Positions 16,053 through 23,480 are shown, counted from the stretch's first letter. The stretch: DNA of 23,561 bases from JAMOQA01 sp964582785 (GCA_964582785.1 CAZOTT010000037.1:1-23561), one strand, 5' to 3'. Notes: generated from the letters alone by a model not told the origin. A program made the numbers and translations.

Positions 16053-17066
16053 ATGGCGACGACCGAGGTTCCCCAGTACAAGAAGAAGGATTTCGCCTCG
16101 GACCAGGAGGTCCGCTGGTGCCCCGGGTGCGGGGATTACTCGATCCTCAACGGCGTCCAGACCGTGTTCGCCCGGCTGGGAATTCCCCGGGAGAAGTTCG
16201 TCGTGGTCTCCGGGATCGGCTGCTCGAGCCGCTTTCCGTACTACATGAACACGTACGGAATGCACACGGTCCACGGCCGCGCCCCGGGGATCGCGTCGGG
16301 AGTGAAGCTGGCGAATCCCGAGCTGTCCGTCTGGGTGGTCACCGGTGACGGGGACGCCCTGGCGATCGGGGGGAACCACTTCATCCACGCGCTGCGGCGG
16401 AACATCGACATCAAGATCCTCCTGTTCAACAACAGGATCTACGGGCTGACCAAGGGACAGGCGTCGCCGACGTCCCCGCGGGGCAAGCGGACCGCCTCCA
16501 CCCCGTTCGGCGTGCTGGACCCCCCCTTCAACCCGATCTCCGTCGCCCTCGGCGCCGGCGCCACCTTCGTCGCGAGAACCGTGGACCGGTTCGGCAAGCA
16601 TCTCCAGGGGGTCCTGGAGCGGGCCGCCCGGCACAAGGGTTCCGCGCTGATCGAGATCTACCAGAACTGCGTGATCTTCAACCAGGGCGCCTACGACTAC
16701 CTGACCGACAAGGAAGGGCGCTACGAACACGCCCTGTACCTCGAGCACGGCCAGCCCCTGCGGTTCGGCAGGGACCTCGAGAAGGGCATCCGCCTGAACC
16801 GCTGGAAGCCGGAGGTGGTCCGGGTGGACGAGGTCGGGGAGGACGAGCTGCTCGTCCACGACGAGAAGAGCCCGTCGCCGGCCGAGGCGTTCCTCCTCGC
16901 CCAGATGGACTACCCGGAGTTCCCGGTCCCCCTCGGGGTGTTCCGGGACGTGGAGGCTCCCTCCCTCGAGGAAGAGATGGTCCACCAGACGGAGGAGATC
17001 CGGGAGAAGACCCACGAGGACCTGCTGGACCTGCTGCGCGGCAAAAATCACTGGGAAGTGAAGTAG
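16053..17066 (+). CDS. korB: 2-oxoacid:ferredoxin oxidoreductase beta subunit (KorB type)
   Basis: This 337-aa thiamine diphosphate and iron-sulfur subunit pairs with KorA. The cluster cysteines are visible as C23-x2-C26 (WCPGCGDYS), C57 (GIGCS) and C206 (IYQNC). The thiamine-diphosphate motif begins at GDGDALAIGG (98-107) and ends at NN (126-127). The N-terminus is the short form used by two-subunit enzymes. The C-terminal extension (about 240-337) is charged and typical of KorB. The ATG at 16053 lies three bases beyond the korA stop; GGGAGCG, which spans that stop, is the likely ribosome site. The protein acts in the cytoplasm and feeds low-potential electrons to ferredoxin, as in anaerobic or reductive TCA-type metabolism. 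Confidence 0.94.
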   Translation: MATTEVPQYKKKDFASDQEVRWCPGCGDYSILNGVQTVFARLGIPREKFVVVSGIGCSSRFPYYMNTYGMHTVHGRAPGIASGVKLANPELSVWVVTGDGDALAIGGNHFIHALRRNIDIKILLFNNRIYGLTKGQASPTSPRGKRTASTPFGVLDPPFNPISVALGAGATFVARTVDRFGKHLQGVLERAARHKGSALIEIYQNCVIFNQGAYDYLTDKEGRYEHALYLEHGQPLRFGRDLEKGIRLNRWKPEVVRVDEVGEDELLVHDEKSPSPAEAFLLAQMDYPEFPVPLGVFRDVEAPSLEEEMVHQTEEIREKTHEDLLDLLRGKNHWEVK

Positions 17067-17106
17067 CGGCAGAAGCCGGCCCGGTCGCCGGGTTTGCGGG
17101 GCCGGG

Positions 17107-17135
17107 TTGACAGCCGCCCCGGAGGCGGGTAGCCT
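17107..17135 (+). promoter_or_regulatory. Sigma-70-type promoter of the ribosomal protein operon
   Basis: TTGACA (17107-17112), a perfect -35, is followed after 17 bases by TAGCCT (17130-17135). Transcription from about 17142 would give a leader of about 65 bases before rplM. This is the best promoter match in the window. Confidence 0.8.
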
Positions 17136-17148
17136 CTTGCGACCTTTC

Positions 17149-17165
17149 GCACGCGAGGTGCGTGC
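17149..17165 (+). promoter_or_regulatory. Hairpin near the 5' end of the rplM leader
   Basis: GCACGC (17149-17154) pairs with GCGTGC (17160-17165) around a GAGGT loop, about seven bases into the predicted transcript. It may stabilise the mRNA 5' end or take part in ribosomal-protein autoregulation. The loop sequence also resembles a Shine-Dalgarno sequence. Confidence 0.45.
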
Positions 17166-17206
17166 GGAGGGGGTGTCGCGCCCCGATCCACGGAGAAGGA
17201 ACGACC

Positions 17207-17653
17207 ATGCGCACCTACATCCCTTCGGCGGGCGAGATCGAGCGGAAATGGTGGGTTGTCGATGCCACCGGCATGCCCATCGGGCGGCTCGCCACCGTGG
17301 TGGCCCACTACCTCCGGGGGAAGCACAAGCCCGGGTTCACCCCCTTCCTGGACACGGGAGACCACGTGATCGTGGTGAATGCCGGCAAGGTCGTCCTCAC
17401 CGGCCGGAAGCTGGACCAGAAGGTGTACCGGCGGCACAGCGGCCGGCCGGGGGGCCTGAAGGAGATCCCGGCCCGCCGGATGCTCGCCGAGCGCCCCGAG
17501 CGGGCCGTCGAGATCGCGGTCCGGGGCATGCTGCCGAAGAACAGGCTGGGCCGGAAGATGTTCAAGAAGCTGCGGGTCTACCGGGGCCCGGAGCATCCCC
17601 ACGAGGCACAGAAGCCCGAGCCGCTGGATCTCCGGGCGGCGAGGAGTGCGTGA
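17207..17653 (+). CDS. rplM: 50S ribosomal protein L13
   Basis: This 148-aa large-subunit protein is an early assembly protein that binds 23S rRNA. It contains the family segments KWWVVDATGMPIGRLAT, LRGKHKPGFTPFLDTGDHVIVVNA, LTGRKLDQKVYRRHSGRPGG and AVRGMLPKNRLGRKMFKKLRVYRGPEHPHEAQKPE. The length is usual. An ATG at 17207 follows GGAGAAGGA about seven bases upstream. It is the first gene behind the promoter at 17107-17135 and shares one base with the rpsI start. Confidence 0.98.
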   Translation: MRTYIPSAGEIERKWWVVDATGMPIGRLATVVAHYLRGKHKPGFTPFLDTGDHVIVVNAGKVVLTGRKLDQKVYRRHSGRPGGLKEIPARRMLAERPERAVEIAVRGMLPKNRLGRKMFKKLRVYRGPEHPHEAQKPEPLDLRAARSA

Positions 17654-18045
17654 TGAGCGTCGTGCAGTACTACGGCACGGGCCGGCGCAAGGAGGCCACC
17701 GCGCGGGTGTTCCTCCGGCCCGGGACCGGCGTGATCCGCGTCAACAAGCGGAACTTCGAGGACTACTTCCCCCAGGCCACCCTGCGGATGATGATCGAGC
17801 GTCCCCTCGAGGTCACGGAAACGAAGGGGAAGTTCGACATCCTCGCCAACATCCGCGGCGGCGGCCTCTCGGGCCAGGCCGGGGCGCTGCGCCTCGGCAT
17901 CGCCCGTGCCCTGCTCGAGTACGATGCCGCCCTCCGCCCGCGTCTGAAGGCGGAAGGTCTCCTGACGCGCGACGCCCGCGAGGTGGAGCGCAAGAAATAC
18001 GGCCAGAAGGGAGCCCGGGCCCGCTTCCAGTTCTCGAAGCGGTAA
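17653..18045 (+). CDS. rpsI: 30S ribosomal protein S9
   Basis: This 130-aa small-subunit protein has a C-terminal tail that reaches the tRNA in the P site. It shows QYYGTGRRKEATARVFLRPGTG, the IRGGGLSGQAGALRLGIARAL core and the obligatory ending QFSKR with its terminal Lys-Arg. The ATG overlaps the TGA of rplM in TGATG, so translation is coupled, as in most bacteria with the rplM-rpsI pair. GAGGAGTG lies just upstream as the ribosome site. Confidence 0.98.
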   Translation: MSVVQYYGTGRRKEATARVFLRPGTGVIRVNKRNFEDYFPQATLRMMIERPLEVTETKGKFDILANIRGGGLSGQAGALRLGIARALLEYDAALRPRLKAEGLLTRDAREVERKKYGQKGARARFQFSKR

Positions 18046-18072
18046 GCGAAGGCTTCCCTGGCGACAACCCAA

Positions 18073-18100
18073 GGCGGGGCGACGCCCGTGGGCCCCCGCC
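18073..18100 (+). promoter_or_regulatory. Stem-loop in the rpsB leader
   Basis: GGCGGGG (18073-18079) pairs with CCCCGCC (18094-18100), with further short pairing inside, ending seven bases before the rpsB GGAGGT. It could modulate access to that ribosome site (S2 autoregulates rpsB-tsf in E. coli), but it has no recognised family structure and might be chance in G+C-rich sequence. Confidence 0.35.
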
Positions 18101-18116
18101 TGCACCGGAGGTACCC

Positions 18117-18998
18117 GTGGAAGGTTCTCCCGCTGTCTCCCTGCGCGAACTGCTCGAGGTGGGCGCCCACTTCGGCCATCCCAAGAGCCGCTGGAACCCG
18201 AAGATGCGTCCCTACATCTTCGGCCTGCGGGGCGGGGTCTACATCATCGACCTGCAGAAGTCCCTGGTGATGCTGGAGGAGGCCCTCGGCTTCCTGCACG
18301 ACCTCGCGGCCCAGGGCAAGACGGTGCTCTTCGTGGGGACGAAGCGCCAGGCCCAGGAGATCGTCGTCCGCGAGGCCAGCCGCTGCGAGATGTTCTACAT
18401 CCACCAGCGCTGGCTGGGTGGCCTGCTGACGAACTGGCAGACGGTCCGGAAGTCGGTCGACAAGCTGAAGGAGCTCGAGGACATCGAGAGCGCCGACCGG
18501 TTCGCCCACCTGACGAAGAAGGAACGGCTGAAGCTGACCAAGAAGCGGGCGCGCCTGGACAAGGTCCTCTCGGGAATCAAGGACATGGGCCGGCGTCCCG
18601 ACGCCCTGTTCATCATCGACACGGTCCGCGAGTCGATCGCGGTGGCGGAGGGGAACAAGCTCGGAATCCCCGTCGTCGGCATCGTCGACACGAACGCCGA
18701 CCCCACGCTGGTCGACTACCCGATCCCGGCCAACGACGACGCGATCCGCTCCATCGAGCTGATCACGACGAAGGTGGCGGATGCGATCCTGGAGGGCCGC
18801 CACCAGTGGCGGGCCCAGCGGTCCGAGCGCGGAACCCGGTCCCCGGCCGGGCGCCGGCGGACGCGGGAGGCGGCGGCCTCCTCGCCCCCGGCGGAAGGTG
18901 CGGCCGCGCCCGCCCCGGCCGCCGGGGAGGCGCCGGCCGGGCAGCCCGCCGCCCCCGCCGAAGAGCGGCCCGCCGGGGACGCCCCGTCCGCCGACTGA
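18117..18998 (+). CDS. rpsB: 30S ribosomal protein S2
   Basis: This 293-aa small-subunit protein is needed for S1 binding. The GTG at 18117, four bases after GGAGGT (18107-18112), opens VEGSPAVSLRELLEVGAHFGHPKSRWNPKM, the standard N-terminus. Further S2 signatures are FVGTKRQAQEIV, RWLGGLLTNWQTV, VDTNADPTLVDYPIPANDDAIRSIELI and ADAILEGR. After about residue 228 the chain continues as a low-complexity tail of about 65 residues: first basic, then Ala/Pro/Glu-rich. This makes it longer than the common 230-260 aa form. It precedes tsf, the conserved partner, by 51 bases. Confidence 0.97.
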   Translation: MEGSPAVSLRELLEVGAHFGHPKSRWNPKMRPYIFGLRGGVYIIDLQKSLVMLEEALGFLHDLAAQGKTVLFVGTKRQAQEIVVREASRCEMFYIHQRWLGGLLTNWQTVRKSVDKLKELEDIESADRFAHLTKKERLKLTKKRARLDKVLSGIKDMGRRPDALFIIDTVRESIAVAEGNKLGIPVVGIVDTNADPTLVDYPIPANDDAIRSIELITTKVADAILEGRHQWRAQRSERGTRSPAGRRRTREAAASSPPAEGAAAPAPAAGEAPAGQPAAPAEERPAGDAPSAD

Positions 18999-19049
18999 GA
19001 CCGATTCCCGACCAGAGGGGCCGCCCGGCCCCGCGATGAGGATGGAACG

Positions 19050-19649
19050 ATGGCGATCAGTGCCAAGGACGTGAAGAAGCTCCGCGACATGACCGGCGCG
19101 GGGATGATGGACTGCAAGGAAGCGCTCACCGAGACCGGCGGCGACTTCGAGAAGGCGGTCGAGTACCTGCGCAAGAAGGGGATCGCGAAAGCCGCCAAGA
19201 AGGCCGGCCGCGAGACGAAGGAAGGGATCATCTACGCCTACATCCACCCGGGGTCCCAGCTCGGCGTGCTCCTCGAGGTGAACTGCGAGACCGACTTCGT
19301 CGCGCGCACGGAGGAGTTCCAGGCGCTGGTCAAGGAGATCGCCATGCACATCGCGGCCGCGGGGCCGCGCTGGGTGCGGCCCGAGGACATCCCCGCGGAG
19401 ATCCTGGACAAGGAGCGGGAGATCTACCGGGACCAGATGAAGGACCAGAAGAAGCCGCCCCAGGTGATCGAGAAGATCGTCGAGGGGAAGCTGAAGAAGT
19501 TCACCCAGGAGAACTGTCTCCTGGAGCAGCCCTACGCCCGGGACACCACGAAGACGATCCGGCAGCTGCTCGAGGAGGCGATCGCCAGGCTGGGGGAGAA
19601 CATCCAGGTCGCGCGCTTCACCCGGTACGCCCTGGGCGCCGGCGACTGA
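19050..19649 (+). CDS. tsf: Translation elongation factor Ts (short form)
   Basis: This 199-aa protein is the nucleotide-exchange factor for EF-Tu. It carries the N-terminal UBA-like domain (VKKLRDMTGAGMMDCKEAL), the KAAKKAGRETKEG linker and the core VLLEVNCETDFVARTEEF. The C-terminal part (ENCLLEQPYARDTTKTIRQLL) completes a single core repeat, as in the short Thermus/cyanobacterial type rather than the roughly 280-aa E. coli type. An ATG at 19050 follows GAGGATGGA. An inverted repeat (GGGGCC/GGCCCC, 19017-19032) lies in the rpsB-tsf gap without a T run. Confidence 0.97.
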   Translation: MAISAKDVKKLRDMTGAGMMDCKEALTETGGDFEKAVEYLRKKGIAKAAKKAGRETKEGIIYAYIHPGSQLGVLLEVNCETDFVARTEEFQALVKEIAMHIAAAGPRWVRPEDIPAEILDKEREIYRDQMKDQKKPPQVIEKIVEGKLKKFTQENCLLEQPYARDTTKTIRQLLEEAIARLGENIQVARFTRYALGAGD

Positions 19650-19704
19650 TCCCCCCCGGCGCGGGACCGCCCGGTGGGGGTGGCCCCGGTGGAGGACGGG
19701 CGCG

Positions 19705-20457
19705 GTGGAGACGGACACGGCGGGAGCCGGGCCGGAACGGGGCGGGTTGCGCTGGCGGCGCATCCTGCTGAAGTTGAGCGGGGAGGCCCTGATGGGCTCC
19801 CGCGACTTCGGGATCGACCCGGGGGTCGTCGACGCCGTCGCCGCCGAGGTGGCCGAGGTGCACGCCCTCGGGGTCCAGGTCGGGATCGTCATCGGCGGGG
19901 GGAACATCTTCCGGGGCGTGGCGGCGGCGGCCCGTGGCACCGTGGACCGGGTGACCGGCGACCAGATGGGGATGCTGGCCACGGTGATCAATTCCCTGGC
20001 CTTCCAGGACGCCCTCGAGAAGCGGGGCGTTTCGACGCGGGTCCTCTCCGCCATCGAGATGAACAAGGTCGCCGAGCCGTTCATCCGGCGGCGGGCGATC
20101 CGCCACCTGGAGAAGGGCAGGGTGATCGTCGTCGCCGCGGGGACCGGGAACCCGTATTTCACCACTGACACCGCCGCGGCCCTGCGGGCAATGGAGATCC
20201 GGGCGGAGGTCCTGCTGAAGGCGACGAAGGTCGACGGGATCTACGACCGGGACCCGGAGAAGGATCCCGCGGCGCGGAAGATCGACGAGATCTCCTGCCG
20301 GGAGGTGCTCGAACGGCGCCTCGCCGTCATGGACACGACGGCGATCTCCCTCTGCATGGACAACCACCTGCCGATCATCGTCTTCAACCTCCGGAAGAGG
20401 GGGAACATCCTCGCCGTCGTCCGGGGCGAGAAGGTCGGTTCCCTCGTGAAGGAGTGA
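19705..20457 (+). CDS. pyrH: Uridylate (UMP) kinase
   Basis: This 250-aa amino-acid-kinase-fold enzyme phosphorylates UMP to UDP in pyrimidine nucleotide synthesis. Seen are WRRILLKLSGEALMG, VIGGGNIFRG, the VTGDQMGMLATVINSLAFQDAL segment, AAGTGNPYFTTDTAAALRA, LLKATKVDGIYDRDP and the C-terminal FNLRKRGNILAVVRGEKVGSLV. The GTG at 19705 has GGAGGA about eight bases upstream and adds a short, poorly conserved extension of about 16 residues before the fold; no better start follows before the first strand. The position after tsf and before frr is the widely conserved order. Confidence 0.96.
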   Translation: METDTAGAGPERGGLRWRRILLKLSGEALMGSRDFGIDPGVVDAVAAEVAEVHALGVQVGIVIGGGNIFRGVAAAARGTVDRVTGDQMGMLATVINSLAFQDALEKRGVSTRVLSAIEMNKVAEPFIRRRAIRHLEKGRVIVVAAGTGNPYFTTDTAAALRAMEIRAEVLLKATKVDGIYDRDPEKDPAARKIDEISCREVLERRLAVMDTTAISLCMDNHLPIIVFNLRKRGNILAVVRGEKVGSLVKE

Positions 20458-20459
20458 CC

Positions 20460-21020
20460 ATGATGCTGGACGACCTGTTCGAGAAGACCGCGAAGCGGAT
20501 GGACCAGTCGGTGGAGGCGGTCAGGCGTGAACTGGCCTCGCTCCGGACCGGCCGGGCGAGCCTCTCGATCCTGGAAGGGGTGCTGGTCGACTACTACGGC
20601 CAGCCGACGCCGATCAACCAGATGTGCAAGCTGTCGATCCCCGACCCCGGGATGATCGTCGCCCAGCCGTTCGACCCGTCGACCATCGGCGCGGTGGAAA
20701 AGGCGATCCAGGCGGCCGACCTGGGGCTGAATCCCGGCAACGACGGGAAGGTCGTCCGGATCCCGATCCCCCCCCTGACGGATGAGCGGCGGAAGCAGCT
20801 GGCGAAGAAGGTCAGGCAGATCGCGGAGGAGGGACGGACCGCGATCCGGCAGATCCGGCGGGATGCCAACGAGGCGATTCGCCGGATGGAGAAGGACGGC
20901 GACATCGGCCAGGACGAGGCCCACCGGGCGACGGACCGGGTCCAGGAACTGACCGACGACCACGTCAAGTCGATCGACGAGCTGGCGAAGGAGAAGGAAA
21001 AGGAACTCATGGAGTTCTGA
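20460..21020 (+). CDS. frr: Ribosome recycling factor
   Basis: This 186-aa protein, with EF-G, splits post-termination ribosomes. It shows the three-helix/beta domain arrangement of the family: RRELASLRTGRASLSILEGVLVDYYGQPTPINQM, the IPDPGMIVAQPFDPSTIGAVEKAI core, LGLNPGNDGKVVRIPIPPLTDERRKQL and a long C-terminal helix. Two adjacent ATGs (20460 and 20463) follow AAGGAG, which spans the end of pyrH; 20460 is chosen but 20463 is equally possible. A GTG at 20454 lies inside the ribosome site and is rejected. Its stop shares one base with the ispDF start. Confidence 0.96.
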   Translation: MMLDDLFEKTAKRMDQSVEAVRRELASLRTGRASLSILEGVLVDYYGQPTPINQMCKLSIPDPGMIVAQPFDPSTIGAVEKAIQAADLGLNPGNDGKVVRIPIPPLTDERRKQLAKKVRQIAEEGRTAIRQIRRDANEAIRRMEKDGDIGQDEAHRATDRVQELTDDHVKSIDELAKEKEKELMEF

Positions 21021-22213
21021 TGGCCGGGGGGGCCGCGGTCGTTCTCCTCGCCGCCGGTGCCGGAGCCCGGCTCGGGGCCGGCCGCCCGAAGGCCCTGGTC
21101 CCGGTGGCCGGCCGCCCCCTCTTTCTCCATTCCCTGCGGACGATCGGGCGCGCGGGCCTCTTTTCCGAGGTGGTCCTGGTGGTCCCTCCCGGCGCAGCCG
21201 GCCGGGAGGTGGCCCTTCTCGCCCGGACCCTCCTGGACGGCCTGCCCGGAACCGTGCCGGCCCTGCGGGTCACCGAGGGGGGCGGCCGCCGGCGGGACTC
21301 GGTGCGGCGGGGCCTGGCCCGGTGTTCCGGGGCCGCCCACGTCCTGGTGCACGACGCGGCCCGCCCCCTGGCCGGCGCGGAACTCTTCCGGCGCGTCCTC
21401 GAGGGAGCGGCCCGCCACGGGGCCGCGGTTCCCCTCGTCCCGGTGGCGGACGCCCTCGTGCGGGAGGAGGACGGGCTGGCGGTGGCGGACGTTGCGCGGG
21501 GTTCCCTCCGGGCGGTCCAGACGCCCCAGGGTTTCCGCCTGGACCTGCTCGTCCGGGCCCACGACGCGGTTGATCCCGCCTGGGATGCTCCCGACGACGG
21601 GTCGATCGTCCGGCGGTACGGCGTGCCCGTGACCGGGGTCCCGGGGGAGCGGACCAACCTCAAGGTGACCTGGCCGGAGGACGTGCTCGTCGCCGGCCGG
21701 CTGCTCGGGGGAGGGGAATCGATGGAGACCAGGGTCGGCTTCGGCTGGGACGTCCACCGGATGGTCGAGGGGCGCCCCCTCGTGCTGGCCGGGGTGACCG
21801 TGGACCCGGACGTCGGTCCCCTGGGCCACTCCGACGGGGATCCCCTCTCCCACGCGATCGTCGACGCGCTCCTCGGGGCGGCGGCGCTCGGAGACATCGG
21901 GACCCACTTCCCGGACGACGACCGGGCGTTCGCCGGGGCGCCGGGCCCGGAGCTCCTCGTCCGTACCCGGAGAATCCTCGCCGACGCCGGCTGGACCCCG
22001 TGGCAGGTGGACGCGGTGCTGGTCCTCGACCGGCCCCGGCTCGTGCCCTTCCGGGAACGGATCCGGGAGGCGCTGGCGCGGGTCCTCCGGCTGCCGCCGG
22101 GGCGGGTTTCCCTCAAGGCGAAGCGGACGGAAGGTCTCGGTTCCCTCGCGGGGGGCCGGGGAATCGCCTGCCACGCCGTCGCCCAGGTGCGGCGGACCGA
22201 GGCCCGCGGGTGA
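21020..22213 (+). CDS. ispDF: Bifunctional IspD/IspF enzyme of the MEP isoprenoid pathway
   Basis: This 397-aa fusion carries two enzymes of isoprenoid precursor synthesis. Residues 1 to about 230 are MEP cytidylyltransferase (IspD): LLAAGAGARLGAGRPKALVPVAG, the GGGRRRDSVRRGL segment, VHDAARPL and QTPQGFR. Residues 235 to about 390 are 2C-methyl-D-erythritol 2,4-cyclodiphosphate synthase (IspF): GFGWDVHR with metal ligands Asp244 and His246, the GHSDGDPLSHAIVDALLGAAALGDIG segment, FPD, and KRTEGLG near the end. Both active sites look complete. The ATG overlaps the frr stop by one base. An in-frame ATG at 21722 with a good ribosome site lies exactly at the domain junction. The product supplies IPP/DMAPP to the prenyl-using enzymes of the window. 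Confidence 0.95.
   Translation: MAGGAAVVLLAAGAGARLGAGRPKALVPVAGRPLFLHSLRTIGRAGLFSEVVLVVPPGAAGREVALLARTLLDGLPGTVPALRVTEGGGRRRDSVRRGLARCSGAAHVLVHDAARPLAGAELFRRVLEGAARHGAAVPLVPVADALVREEDGLAVADVARGSLRAVQTPQGFRLDLLVRAHDAVDPAWDAPDDGSIVRRYGVPVTGVPGERTNLKVTWPEDVLVAGRLLGGGESMETRVGFGWDVHRMVEGRPLVLAGVTVDPDVGPLGHSDGDPLSHAIVDALLGAAALGDIGTHFPDDDRAFAGAPGPELLVRTRRILADAGWTPWQVDAVLVLDRPRLVPFRERIREALARVLRLPPGRVSLKAKRTEGLGSLAGGRGIACHAVAQVRRTEARG
21707..21724 (+). promoter_or_regulatory. Possible internal ribosome site and start for a free IspF domain
   Basis: GGGGGAGGGG stands about five bases before the ATG at 21722, which is in frame and encodes the first residue of the IspF domain. It may be a remnant of separate ispD and ispF genes or an active internal start. 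Chance is possible because purine-rich runs are common in this genome. Confidence 0.4.
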
Positions 22214-22983
22214 GCGGCGGGCTGGTCTTCGGGTACCACGCGGTCCGCACCGCCCTCGAGCAGCACCCGCGGCGGGTGGAGCGGCTCTGGCTCGCCCGGG
22301 GGCAGCGGGACGGGCGGACCCGCCGGCTCGTCGCCCTGGCGCGCCGGGCCGGGGTTCCCTACCACCAGGTGCCCCGGGAAGCCCTCGACCGCCTCGCCCG
22401 GGGGGGGAACCACCAGGGGGTGGGGGCCCGGGTGGCGGAGATCGAACTGCTGGCGGCCGAAGAGCTTATCGCCCTGCTTTCGCCTGGCGCCCTGGTCCTG
22501 GCCCTGGACGGCGTCGAGGACCCCCGGAACCTGGGGGCGATCGTCCGGTCCGCCGCCGCGTTCGGCGCCGGGGGGATCTTTCTCCCGGCGATGCACTCCT
22601 GCGGGCTGTCCCCCGTGGTCTCCCGCACGGCCCAGGGGGGGCTCGACCTGGTGCCGGTCGCCCGGGCCGGGAACCTCGGCCGGCTCCTGGACTCGCTGCG
22701 GGATGGGGGACTGACCCCGGTGGCCCTCGATCCCCGGGGGGACCTGCTGCCCTGGCAGGCCGACCTGCGGGGGGGAGTGTGCCTCGTGGTCGGGGGGGAG
22801 GGCCGGGGGATCCGCCGGGGGGTCCTCGCCCGGTGCCCGGTCCGCGTCCGGATCCCGATCCGGGAGGAGATCGGTTCGCTGAACGTCTCCGTGGCGGCGG
22901 GGATCCTCCTTGCCGAGGCCGCCCGACAGCGCGGAACCCCGGGGGGCCCGGCCCCCCGGGAAAATCTGGCGGGACCTGCTTGA
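22210..22983 (+). CDS. rlmB: 23S rRNA (guanosine-2'-O)-methyltransferase RlmB-like (SpoU family)
   Basis: This 257-aa SpoU/TrmH-family 2'-O-methyltransferase has an N-terminal L30e-like substrate-binding domain (GYHAVRTALEQHPRRVERLWLARG, residues 5-85, with the GGNHQGVGARV linker) and a C-terminal knotted catalytic domain. The catalytic domain shows motif 1 (DGVEDPRNLGAIVRSAAAFGA), motif 2 with Glu197 in GGEGRG and motif 3 with SLN at 223-225 (GSLNVSVAAGILLAEAAR). RlmB methylates G2251 of 23S rRNA in E. coli; TrmH-like relatives cannot be fully excluded, but this domain layout favours RlmB. The GTG start overlaps the ispDF stop in GTGA. Confidence 0.92.
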   Translation: MSGGLVFGYHAVRTALEQHPRRVERLWLARGQRDGRTRRLVALARRAGVPYHQVPREALDRLARGGNHQGVGARVAEIELLAAEELIALLSPGALVLALDGVEDPRNLGAIVRSAAAFGAGGIFLPAMHSCGLSPVVSRTAQGGLDLVPVARAGNLGRLLDSLRDGGLTPVALDPRGDLLPWQADLRGGVCLVVGGEGRGIRRGVLARCPVRVRIPIREEIGSLNVSVAAGILLAEAARQRGTPGGPAPRENLAGPA

Positions 22984-23008
22984 CGGCCCCGGAACCCCCT
23001 GCTAGCAT
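22980..23008 (+). promoter_or_regulatory. Promoter of the tRNA operon
   Basis: TTGACG (22980-22985) and TAGCAT (23003-23008) are separated by 17 bases, and the first tRNA starts at 23023. The -35 overlaps the rlmB stop codon. The predicted start near 23015 leaves only a short 5' leader for processing. Confidence 0.75.
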
Positions 23009-23022
23009 TCCGGCTTTGCTGG

Positions 23023-23098
23023 GCTGGCGTAGCTCAGCTGGCAGAGCGGCTGATTTGTAATCAGCGGGTCGGGGGTTCGAGTCCCTCCGCCAGCTCCA
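23023..23098 (+). tRNA. tRNA-Thr (anticodon UGU)
   Basis: A 76-nt cloverleaf has acceptor GCTGGCG/CGCCAGC, D-arm GCTC/GAGC, anticodon stem GCTGA/TCAGC with loop TTTGTAA (anticodon TGT at 23056-23058), a GGTTCGAGTCC T-arm, discriminator T and encoded CCA. It is the first of four tRNAs behind the promoter at 22980-23008. Confidence 0.97.
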
Positions 23099-23147
23099 GG
23101 AGAAGGCGGGGGAGGCAAGGTCTCCGTGCCCGCGATCGGTATGCCGT

Positions 23148-23233
<86 letters not shown>

Positions 23234-23313
23234 CCTTCCCCCGGGAAGGGGCCGGGTACGGGAAGACATGGACACGCGCCCGGCGGGTTTCCCGCGGCGG
23301 GCCGCGAGGAAGG

Positions 23314-23389
23314 GCGGGAATAGCTCAGTTGGCAGAGCATCAGCCTTCCAAGCTGAGGGTCGCGGGTTCGAGTCCCGTTTCCCGCTCCA
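23314..23389 (+). tRNA. tRNA-Gly (anticodon UCC)
   Basis: A 76-nt cloverleaf has acceptor GCGGGAA/TTCCCGC, D-arm GCTC/GAGC, anticodon stem TCAGC/GCTGA with loop CTTCCAA (anticodon TCC at 23347-23349), a GGTTCGAGTCC T-arm, discriminator T and encoded CCA. Confidence 0.97.
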
Positions 23390-23480
23390 GACAGCGCGGT
23401 GAAGCGGGAAGCGAGACGGTATCCCGCGCGCATCACGAGCCCCGGCGGCTCGAGGACGAGGGGAAGGAAGACCCGGACGG

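Noticed and set aside
17078..17096. Terminator after korB (CCCGG/CCGGG followed by TTTG)
   Set aside because: The stem is only five base pairs with three T residues, too weak to call; termination may be factor-dependent or absent.
19017..19032. GGGGCC/GGCCCC hairpin between rpsB and tsf as a terminator or attenuator
   Set aside because: There is no T run after it, the stem is short, and similar G+C palindromes are expected by chance; kept only as a remark under tsf.
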